Shown one piece after another: positions 9,800 to 16,312 of a stretch of 64,000 bases of DNA. The position numbers and the translations under genes were made by a program. The stretch lies in NCBI GenBank assembly GCA_964423575.1, contig CAYRFF010000010.1:1-64000 (forward strand), in the 5' to 3' direction. A model generated the notes under the pieces. It worked only from the letters and a program-made list of their open reading frames with translations. It was not told where the DNA came from and made no database searches. Origin of the DNA: CAYRFF01 sp964423575. Its GTDB lineage: Bacteria > Bacteroidota > Bacteroidia > Chitinophagales > Saprospiraceae. Numbering within the stretch: the first letter of the stretch is position 1; every line of letters starts with the position of its first letter.

Positions 9800-10110
9800 T
9801 TTATCAGATATTTTACGCATTGTGATTGATATTTCTTTGTTAGACAATAATGTGGTTTTACACTATAATTTGACATGCGACCCGTCTGCGGGTCGTGCTC
9901 TCATTTCATATTCAAGCTATAAACATGGGACGCTCTCGGCGTCCTTTATGCAATTCAATCCTTTGCTATAAACATGGGATATTTTCGACGTCCATGATTC
10001 AATTCCGTCCTTCATTTTATCAGATATTTTACGCATTGTGATTGATATTTCTTTGTTAGATAACAATGTGGTTTTACACTATAATTTGACATACGACCCG
10101 TCTGCGGGTC
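9800..10110 (+). repeat. two direct copies of a block of about 95 bp, 216 bp apart
   Basis: The block beginning TTTATCAGATATTTTACGC (about 9800-9895) recurs at about 10016-10110 with only a few changes. Each copy ends in the palindrome GACCCG-TCTG-CGGGTC (9879-9894; 10095-10110). Confidence 0.8.
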
Positions 10111-10273
10111 GATTATTTTTACGACTTCCATGCTATAAACATGAGACGCTTTCGGCGTCTTTTAGGCAATTCAATCCTTTGCTATAAACATGGGACGCTT
10201 TCAGCGTCCTTTAATTATTCATAACCTCCTGCATTACCTTCCACATTATAGACATGGGACATCTTCGATGTCC
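9916..10273 (+). repeat. REP-like palindromes, forward orientation (5 copies)
   Basis: Copies at 9916-9944, 9965-9993, 10132-10160, 10181-10209 and 10245-10273. Each starts with the tag GCTATAAACATG (one has ATTATAGACATG), followed by a short hairpin such as GGACGC-TTTC-GGCGTCC. The tag is conserved while hairpin arms vary in a paired way. This tag-plus-hairpin design is what RAYT transposases recognise. Confidence 0.8.
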
Positions 10274-10350
10274 TACGATATACTTCCTTATAAATTAGAA
10301 TCTACTGCGTCGAGGTCCATTCCTTATGACAATATGAACGTATTGTAGAT

Positions 10351-10466
10351 TGAACCCGAAGGGTTCCTATGTTTATAGCACATCATAACAATTTAGCACT
10401 CGACCCAGAATGGGTCGCATGTTTATAGCATAGGAATACAACAAGTATGGCGACCCTGAAGGGGTC
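10351..10466 (-). repeat. REP-like palindromes, reverse orientation (3 copies)
   Basis: 10351-10378 and 10401-10429 carry the hairpin first and the reverse-complement tag CATGTTTATAGC after it. 10450-10466 is a hairpin (GACC-CTGAAG-GGTC type) without the tag. They face the forward group at 9916-10273, giving the head-to-head layout known for REP pairs (BIMEs). Confidence 0.75.
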
Positions 10467-10595
10467 AAATATCTTTTCCCATAGCGTAATTGTGGAAATC
10501 CATTTAAATTATATAATTTTAGCAAGGACAACAAAAGAAAAGCTTTCGCCTTTCTACGAACACAAACAAATTTAACACACAAAAACACCTCAATT

Positions 10596-11060
10596 ATGGC
10601 AGGAACATTCTCTCAAATTTATATTCAAATTATCTTCGCAGTACAAGGAAGGAGAAGCCTTATAAATTCAACTTGGGAAGAAGAATTATATAAATATATA
10701 ACCGGAATTATAAGAAATAAAGATCAAAAATTATTAGCTATAAATGGCATGCCTGATCACATCCATATCCTAATCGGGATGCGACCATCATGTTGTCTTT
10801 CTGATCTCGTAAGAGAAGTGAAAAAGTCTTCCAATAAATTTATAAGTGATAAAAGATTTACGAGATACAAATTTGAATGGCAAGACGGTTATGGTGCTTT
10901 TTCATATAGTCATTCAGCATTGGACAATGTGATTCGATACGTTGAAAATCAGAAAGAACATCATAAAAAGAAATCATTTAAAGAGGAGTATATGAACTTT
11001 CTAAACAAGTTCAATATAGAATTCAAAGATGAATATCTTTTTGAATGGATTGAGGATTAA
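10596..11060 (+). CDS. REP-associated tyrosine transposase (RAYT, TnpA_REP)
   Basis: A 154-residue Y1 transposase of the IS200/IS605 superfamily, REP-associated branch. The HUH metal site is HIHIL (about residues 53-57). The downstream block WQDGYGAF-SYSHS and the catalytic helix VIRYVENQKEHH, with the nucleophilic tyrosine, are both intact. Such enzymes nick single-stranded DNA at REP hairpins and are single-copy, not flanked by insertion-sequence ends. The REP array just upstream, with tag and hairpin in both orientations, is the expected substrate. The gene is opposite in direction to the surrounding restriction genes and lies between hsdR and the AbiEi-like gene, so it entered an existing locus. 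All active-site residues are present, so it is probably functional. Confidence 0.9.
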   Translation: MAGTFSQIYIQIIFAVQGRRSLINSTWEEELYKYITGIIRNKDQKLLAINGMPDHIHILIGMRPSCCLSDLVREVKKSSNKFISDKRFTRYKFEWQDGYGAFSYSHSALDNVIRYVENQKEHHKKKSFKEEYMNFLNKFNIEFKDEYLFEWIED

Positions 11061-11126
11061 TGTATTAAAAATCGTCGAAAAATAGTCTAACACAAATCAA
11101 CATATATCCCACCACAATTGGATTGA

Positions 11127-11852
11127 TCATCTTATTCTCCATTTTCCTATAGTAGCTAATTGTTCTTCATTGATACCGTAGCTATATTCCGAGAAAGGGT
11201 TTAAACTGTTTTTCAATTCCGACAAATCAATATCGATCTTCATGCTTTCCAATAAAGCTCCTAAGAAAGCTCTCACTCTGGGCGGATAAGCCAAGCCAAG
11301 CTTTATCAATAATTTTATCTCTTTAGGGTTAAGATTTCTGATTCTTTCCGATATAATTTTAATTCCGGAACTTTTATCTAAATCCGGTATTTTTTTAAAA
11401 TCCTTTAACACATCAAGCAATTCCAATAAATAAAAATTACTGTCATTTACGCTCACATAGCTTTTTACAGGACTTGCTTTTACCGTACCGTTCGAAACGG
11501 AAATTCTTTTATCTCGACTAGCAATTTTTATGACCTTAGGGACTTGCGTTGTCAAGCCTAATCGATTGTACAATGATGTTCCCGTGATATAAGCGATACG
11601 TTTTCCATCTTCAAATAAATACGGCTTTAACACTTCTTCTTCATTAGGTTTCAACTCGCCAAAAACAGTGACTTTTGGCTTATAAAACACGCCTGTTGAT
11701 AACCGCTTGATTGTGCCTTTGGCGATCATCCGCTCAATAGCTTTAGCCGCTGCAACATATTCCTGCGGCTCGATGAATAGTTGATTGTATTTAAAGGTTA
11801 TGCCTTCCGGCAAACCATCGACTTGCTTCCTTATTTTTTTCGTAACTCCCAT
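11127..11852 (-). CDS. AbiEi/DUF6088-type antitoxin-like regulator, orphan
   Basis: A 241-residue protein resembling the AbiEi antitoxin family (type IV toxin-antitoxin; DUF6088). The N-terminal 75 residues form the winged-helix DNA-binding part (AIERMIAKGTIKRLSTGVFYKP). The rest matches the AbiEi C-terminal region (YITGTSLYNRLGLTTQVP). AbiEi represses its own operon through inverted repeats and counteracts the AbiEii nucleotidyltransferase toxin. No AbiEii frame follows: downstream is the RAYT gene on the other strand. The ATG at 11852 lies a few bases after a perfect -7 box, so the mRNA has almost no leader. An 11-bp inverted repeat covers the -33 box (separate entry), in keeping with autoregulation. 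Confidence 0.75.
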   Translation of the reverse strand: MGVTKKIRKQVDGLPEGITFKYNQLFIEPQEYVAAAKAIERMIAKGTIKRLSTGVFYKPKVTVFGELKPNEEEVLKPYLFEDGKRIAYITGTSLYNRLGLTTQVPKVIKIASRDKRISVSNGTVKASPVKSYVSVNDSNFYLLELLDVLKDFKKIPDLDKSSGIKIISERIRNLNPKEIKLLIKLGLAYPPRVRAFLGALLESMKIDIDLSELKNSLNPFSEYSYGINEEQLATIGKWRIR

Positions 11853-11859
11853 TGCTTTA

Positions 11860-11913
11860 CAAAGATAGTAAATAATTTTCTTATGTCAAGTAAATCACGC
11901 ATTTTACTTGACA
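11860..11913 (-). promoter_or_regulatory. promoter with 11-bp inverted-repeat operator for the AbiEi-like gene
   Basis: Reading the minus strand: -7 box TATCTTTG (11860-11867), a 19-nt spacer and a -33 TTG (11887-11889). The perfect inverted repeat TGTCAAGTAAA / TTTACTTGACA (11884-11894 and 11903-11913, 8-nt loop) covers the -33 box. This is the layout expected if the gene product represses itself. Confidence 0.7.
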
Positions 11914-12040
11914 CTATTGTTGTTAAATTATTAATACTACTTCACCTTTCCCCCCAGATCATATTCGATCCGTTCGAGGTGAACCATTCTTTATCAAATA
12001 CATCTGTTCTATCAAAAAACTGAAATGAAATAGTTTGTTA

Positions 12041-12256
12041 GTAACCGCATCCTAGGTCATTGAGGCTCCCGAAATGTAGGGTGCGGTACAAAAGCACGCC
12101 CCATACAAATAGTTTTGTGTTGGAATTCCTAAGAATTCATGCGACTCTGTCGCAACACTTTTGCTTGCAAAAGTGCAACACAAAACTTATAGGACTTTGA
12201 CTCCGTAACTACAGCCTGCATTTCGACCGTGCTCAATGACCAAAGGCTGTAGTTAC
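12041..12256. repeat. composite palindromic element: two inverted hairpins around a cruciform
   Basis: Left hairpin: arms 12044-12054 and 12077-12087 around a loop with GGTCATTGAG and CGAAATG. Right hairpin: 13-bp arms GTAACTACAGCCT / AGGCTGTAGTTAC (12205-12217, 12244-12256), with the same two loop motifs in reverse complement (12232-12241, 12219-12225). Between them, 12111-12187 is a perfect 12-bp outer stem (AGTTTTGTGTTG / CAACACAAAACT) enclosing three hairpins: GAATTC-CTAA-GAATTC, GCGAC-TCT-GTCGC and CACTTTTGC-TT-GCAAAAGTG. I see no coding frame here. The remainder of 11914-12323 is unremarkable. Confidence 0.8.
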
Positions 12257-12293
12257 TAAAACCCACACAAGATCTAAAACTCATGCTACCCCC

Positions 12294-12334
12294 AATTCGC
12301 ATAAAATTCGTTAAAAATTCGCGTCAATTCGCAT
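12294..12334 (+). repeat. phased AATTCG repeat, copy 1
   Basis: AATTCG begins at 12294, 12305, 12316 and 12326, that is every 10-11 bp. The same pattern recurs at 32252-32292 and, inverted, at 48007-48041. Confidence 0.75.
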
Positions 12335-13529
12335 CATAAAAATACTCCTGCAACAGTCCATTAAACACATCCTCACTCTTCTTCAATGCCTCTTTTACCA
12401 GCTCCTTCTGGTATTCTATGGATTCTATACGAGAAGCAAATTCATTTTGGAGTTCTATCGGTGGCAAAATAAATGGAAATTTTTTAAATTCCTTCATCGG
12501 TGGAAAATTAGGTATTCCTGCACCTCTGTTTGAATCAAAATATTTATTTTTAAAGTTTGGATTAGAAAAAAGAAAAACAAAAAAAATGTTTTTCATTATT
12601 GTTTCATCTAGAGTTAATTTAAGTAAGGCTTGGTTGATTATTCCTTTTCTAGCACTTTCAGGAACTATAGACAATTTACCTAGATAAACACCAGAACAAG
12701 ATATAATGATATCCTTTGGTTTGACTTCAAAAGCCTTTAATTCTTGAAACTTTTGTTCATCAATAAAGTATCTCGCCATCGTATAATCATCGTTTAAAGC
12801 ATGATACTGTTCATAAACCAAATAGCCATCATCAACGAAAATTTCTTTTTTGAGAGCTCCTCCAAATGGTCCTCTTTTTATGGAATATTGATCATTTGTC
12901 GCCAAATCTTCTATAGTTACTAATTGCCACCCCTTCTCATTAAGCACCGGATCACCAAACATCTCCAAAAACAGACTCTGCTGCAATTCATCATATTTCT
13001 CGAGTAGTTGACGATTGTATTGAATCAGTTCATCCGCCTTATCCAGTTGTGCTGCAATGGATTTCTGAACGGAAAGGGAAGGAAGGGGGATTTCGAGATC
13101 TTTAATTTCACTCAGATTAATACTGGGATAAGACTCTCCAACTATAAGTCTTTCAGGTTTATACCACTCTATAAAATATCGTAGATATTCTGGTTCGAGA
13201 CTTTCCTTGCATATTACATTTGCCAAATGATTCACAAAATATGTATCATCCTTTAAGAGTAATACTCTGTTTTTCATTATACTCATTCCACTCTTAGCAA
13301 ATAAGATTGAGTTTCTGGGAGCAATTTTTAACTTAATATCATATTCCCCAGTATCTATTTTAGGTAATAAAGATATAGAGTTGTAATCTAAAATTAATTC
13401 CTCAAGATGGCCAGCTCTTATAAAGGGTAATCCTTGGTTATCATTAAACATATCAGGTTTCGGTGCTGTTTGTCCAGCTTGAACTTCTGCTACATTTCCT
13501 AATTTTACTTTCTCCATTTTCCTACCCAT
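12324..13529 (-). CDS. hsdS: type I restriction-modification specificity subunit
   Basis: A 401-residue HsdS with two target-recognition domains. TRD1 (about 5-180) opens KVKLGNVAEVQAGQ and ends in the conserved SVQKSIAAQLDKADEL helix. TRD2 (about 205-400) ends with an IELQNEFASRIESIE helix. Each TRD reads half of a bipartite DNA site, and the helices set the spacing and hold two HsdM copies. The start overlaps the last 8 bases of hsdM, so translation is coupled. TRD2 is clearly more A+T-rich than hsdM, as often seen for exchanged specificity domains. It is the last gene of the run that begins with the upstream kinase-methyltransferase module. Confidence 0.93.
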   Translation of the reverse strand: MGRKMEKVKLGNVAEVQAGQTAPKPDMFNDNQGLPFIRAGHLEELILDYNSISLLPKIDTGEYDIKLKIAPRNSILFAKSGMSIMKNRVLLLKDDTYFVNHLANVICKESLEPEYLRYFIEWYKPERLIVGESYPSINLSEIKDLEIPLPSLSVQKSIAAQLDKADELIQYNRQLLEKYDELQQSLFLEMFGDPVLNEKGWQLVTIEDLATNDQYSIKRGPFGGALKKEIFVDDGYLVYEQYHALNDDYTMARYFIDEQKFQELKAFEVKPKDIIISCSGVYLGKLSIVPESARKGIINQALLKLTLDETIMKNIFFVFLFSNPNFKNKYFDSNRGAGIPNFPPMKEFKKFPFILPPIELQNEFASRIESIEYQKELVKEALKKSEDVFNGLLQEYFYDAN

Positions 13530-15072
13530 TCAAAATTGATTGTTCGAGTTCTTCCATTGCATCTTGCCTTTTCTTATCAAGTTCCCGTATCTCTTGCAGC
13601 AAAACTTCCGGCTTTTTGTACTCTATTTTCTCATAAATAATTTCCTTGTAGCGATTGATGCTCAGGTCATAATTATTGGCGACAATATCTTCTTTGGGAA
13701 CCATAAATGACTGTGCTGTACGATCGTCTTTTACCTTATCGAGCTCTCCCTGATTCCACTGACTGAGGATAGCAGCAATATCACAGTTTTCTCCTGCTTC
13801 TTTTATCGCTGCTTCCGGATCGGTAAAGCATTTTTCCAGTAATTCTTCATCTACCAGTGGATTCCGCTTGTCGTCCAGGCTGAATCCATCCGCTTTCATA
13901 TCAAAAAACCAGACTTTATCCGTTTCTGCACGGTTGGTCTTGGTAAACAAAAGTATCGCCGTACTTACTCCGGCATAAGGTTTAAATACACCGCTCGGCA
14001 TGGAAATCACTCCTTGTAAAAGCTGGTTTTCAACCAGCTCTTTGCGTAAGCTTTTATGCGCTCCACTACTACCAAATAAAACGCCATCCGGTACAATCAC
14101 AGCTGCTCTACCTCCGAGTTTCAACATGCGCAATATCAATGTGACAAAAAGCAACTCCGTCTTTTTGGTTTTAGTCAGCGTCAGCAGTGAACTTTCCACT
14201 TCGTCATAATCCAGTGCTCCTTTGAAAGGGGGATTAGCGAGAATCAGGGAATATTCGTTATAAGAAGTATTGCTTTCCGCCAGAGCACTGCCGTCTTTCA
14301 ATCCCGGATTATCCAGTCCGTGCAACTGCAGATTCATGGATGCAATACGCATCATAGACGGGTCGATTTCTATCCCGTTGAACATTCTATCATTGTAATG
14401 TTCTCTGAAATCTGCATCCAGAAACCAGTCCTCATGGTTATCGTGGATATATTCGCTAGCCGCCACCAGGAAACCTGCCGTTCCCATTGCCGGATCGATG
14501 ATTGTATCGTCTTTGCGCGGCCTTGTCAGGTTCACCATCATGCGGATAATATGTCGCGGTGTGCGGAATTGTCCATTTGTTCCCGCTTCCGCAATTTTAC
14601 TGAGCATATATTCATAGAGATCGCCCTTGGTATCGCGGTTGCCAAGCGGCAGCTGATCAATCTGCTGCACGACTTTATCCAGTAGCTTGGGCGTATTAAT
14701 CATAAAGGTCGCGCCCTTCATATATTGTGAAAACTTCCCACCTTTTTCGCCCAGCGTCCTCATAAAATCAAAGACGGTTAAGTCATCTATATGCCTTTGC
14801 GGCCTCGTAAACAACTCATACATGGTTTCAGGGTCTTTCTCCTTGAAATATGACCAGCGCAATTCTTTCTGTGCCTCGGTATAAATCGGGGCTTTATTTG
14901 TAGCACCGAGGAGTGCTTTTTCCTTTTCAATGAGGATTTGTTTGTCATCCAGTTGTTTGAGGAAAATCAGATAAGTAAATTGCTCTATAACGACTAGTGG
15001 ATTGGAGATTCCTCCTGTCCAGAAGTCGTTCCATATTTGGTCAATCTGCGATTTTAAGATACCTGTGATCAT
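13522..15072 (-). CDS. hsdM: type I restriction-modification methyltransferase subunit
   Basis: A 516-residue N6-adenine methyltransferase. The N-terminal helical HsdM domain (1-140) is followed by the catalytic domain: NGQFRTPRHIIRMM, the SAM-binding motif I DPAMGTAGFL (about 198-207) and the catalytic motif IV NPPF (about 281-284). It protects host DNA at the site read by HsdS and forms M2S, which HsdR joins. Its stop overlaps hsdS, and only 28 bp separate it from the response-regulator gene upstream, so it probably shares a transcript with that module. Motifs are intact, in contrast to the degenerate MTase domains of the two neighbouring kinase fusions. Confidence 0.96.
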   Translation of the reverse strand: MITGILKSQIDQIWNDFWTGGISNPLVVIEQFTYLIFLKQLDDKQILIEKEKALLGATNKAPIYTEAQKELRWSYFKEKDPETMYELFTRPQRHIDDLTVFDFMRTLGEKGGKFSQYMKGATFMINTPKLLDKVVQQIDQLPLGNRDTKGDLYEYMLSKIAEAGTNGQFRTPRHIIRMMVNLTRPRKDDTIIDPAMGTAGFLVAASEYIHDNHEDWFLDADFREHYNDRMFNGIEIDPSMMRIASMNLQLHGLDNPGLKDGSALAESNTSYNEYSLILANPPFKGALDYDEVESSLLTLTKTKKTELLFVTLILRMLKLGGRAAVIVPDGVLFGSSGAHKSLRKELVENQLLQGVISMPSGVFKPYAGVSTAILLFTKTNRAETDKVWFFDMKADGFSLDDKRNPLVDEELLEKCFTDPEAAIKEAGENCDIAAILSQWNQGELDKVKDDRTAQSFMVPKEDIVANNYDLSINRYKEIIYEKIEYKKPEVLLQEIRELDKKRQDAMEELEQSILNG

Positions 15073-15100
15073 GTGGGTGATTTATTTTTTTAATAAAAAT

Positions 15101-16312
15101 TTAGTCAATTACTTTATAACGTTTTACATACCGTTTATACTTATTACCATATTTATATTCTTCGTCAACAATAATTTCAACCTTCCTTCCTTCATGTTCA
15201 TTTTCTTCAACATATTTATGATAAAACAGATAATCACCTGAATAATAATCATGGCCGTCATATTTAATAGTAACTATTTTCTCATTAGAATTATCCTTTT
15301 CCACCCATGACCTTTTGTTCTCTTCTGTATCATTGTTTAATGCAGTATAGTTCTTATACCACAGCAATAAATCCAAAATCACGAATGAAAATTGGTAAAG
15401 CAGGAATGGTGAATTAATGTTTTGAGAATAATGATTGTAATCCACATAATCTTCTTTCTTTTTTTCAGAGGTATGCCCTGCAGAACTCGTTGAATAGGAA
15501 AGAAGCTTTACATTTTCCGCTAGAATCTTAGGGAAATGGCTTTTTGAACATGTATATGGAATATAAGATGTATCAAGTCCGGCTAAAAACCTGGATGATT
15601 CCGTAAGATTAATTTCATCTTTATCATTAATAACATCTGGCGGCAGTATTTTAAATGTTACCAATCCGCGGTACACATATTCCAGACATTTCCTGAGAGT
15701 ATTAAAGTGAAGAACAGGATTAATTTTATCATCTAGGGCTTGCACTGATTTTAAAATGTCCTTTAATCCATCTATTTCATTATTGGAAGCACCCAGTTCT
15801 ATTAATGTTTTCAGTTGAGAGCGATATTTATAAAGAGCATTAGTTTCTTTCCTATTTTCTATAGCAACAATTATATCTTTCACAAGAATATTGGTATCAG
15901 CAGTTTTTTCATAAAAATCCTTACCTTCTCTACTAAATTTATCTGTTTTTTCCTGAGTTAGTCTTATTTTTTCAATAAAGCCTTCATCACTTTCATCATT
16001 TAATTTTGCTGTAAATATAAACCATGGTATTAACCTTCCTTGAGTTTCTTTAATGACTCTTATGGCTTCAAGAGATTCTCCGACTCCAATTTCCCTTTCA
16101 GTACCTTTTACTTCATCATAATAACCCATAACATCGAGAATCACAGCATCATACTCGTGGATTTTATCATTAACTAGTTTTTCTATCGCATCTTTATGAA
16201 ACTGTTCTCCTTCAATTTCGATAGACTTCCTCCTGGCATATCTAATGAATTCGGTTGTAAAATCATTACCTATCTCATCATCTACAAACAACACTTTATA
16301 CATTTTCTCCAT
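15101..16312 (-). CDS. response regulator with unknown C-terminal domain (module 2)
   Basis: A 403-residue protein. Residues 1-145 are a receiver domain: acidic pair D11/D12 in VLFVDDE, phospho-acceptor D60 in AVILDVMG, T101 in FIFTAK and a later YEK lysine. The remainder is helical and not a known DNA-binding output. It shares with the module-1 regulator (20137-21063) the order FNTLRKCLE, LPPDV, SSRFLAG, then a helix containing LLWY/VIVW. It carries about 80 extra C-terminal residues rich in tyrosine and lysine. It overlaps the 3' end of the kinase-methyltransferase gene by 17 bp, so the two are translated as a pair and the partner is the likely phosphate donor. The next gene is hsdM, 28 bp on. 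The receiver is seen directly; phosphotransfer is inference. Confidence 0.8.
   Translation of the reverse strand: MEKMYKVLFVDDEIGNDFTTEFIRYARRKSIEIEGEQFHKDAIEKLVNDKIHEYDAVILDVMGYYDEVKGTEREIGVGESLEAIRVIKETQGRLIPWFIFTAKLNDESDEGFIEKIRLTQEKTDKFSREGKDFYEKTADTNILVKDIIVAIENRKETNALYKYRSQLKTLIELGASNNEIDGLKDILKSVQALDDKINPVLHFNTLRKCLEYVYRGLVTFKILPPDVINDKDEINLTESSRFLAGLDTSYIPYTCSKSHFPKILAENVKLLSYSTSSAGHTSEKKKEDYVDYNHYSQNINSPFLLYQFSFVILDLLLWYKNYTALNNDTEENKRSWVEKDNSNEKIVTIKYDGHDYYSGDYLFYHKYVEENEHEGRKVEIIVDEEYKYGNKYKRYVKRYKVID

Larger units (their letters stand above)
9653..10595. other. gene-free stretch filled with REP palindromes
   Basis: This 943-bp stretch separates hsdR from the RAYT gene. It holds two copies of a block of about 95 bp and some ten palindromic REP-like units, described separately. 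I see no coding frame that is not simply read across the palindromes. Confidence 0.8.

Noticed and set aside
9916..10466. Repeats that look like a CRISPR array
   Set aside because: Units vary, spacing is irregular, orientation reverses and each unit is a hairpin with a tag. This is a REP array next to a RAYT.
10373..10588. Minus-strand open frame of 71 codons upstream of the RAYT
   Set aside because: It runs through REP units and the RAYT leader without recognisable protein features.
14320..14685. Plus-strand open frame of 121 codons inside hsdM
   Set aside because: It is antisense to the catalytic domain of HsdM; shadow.
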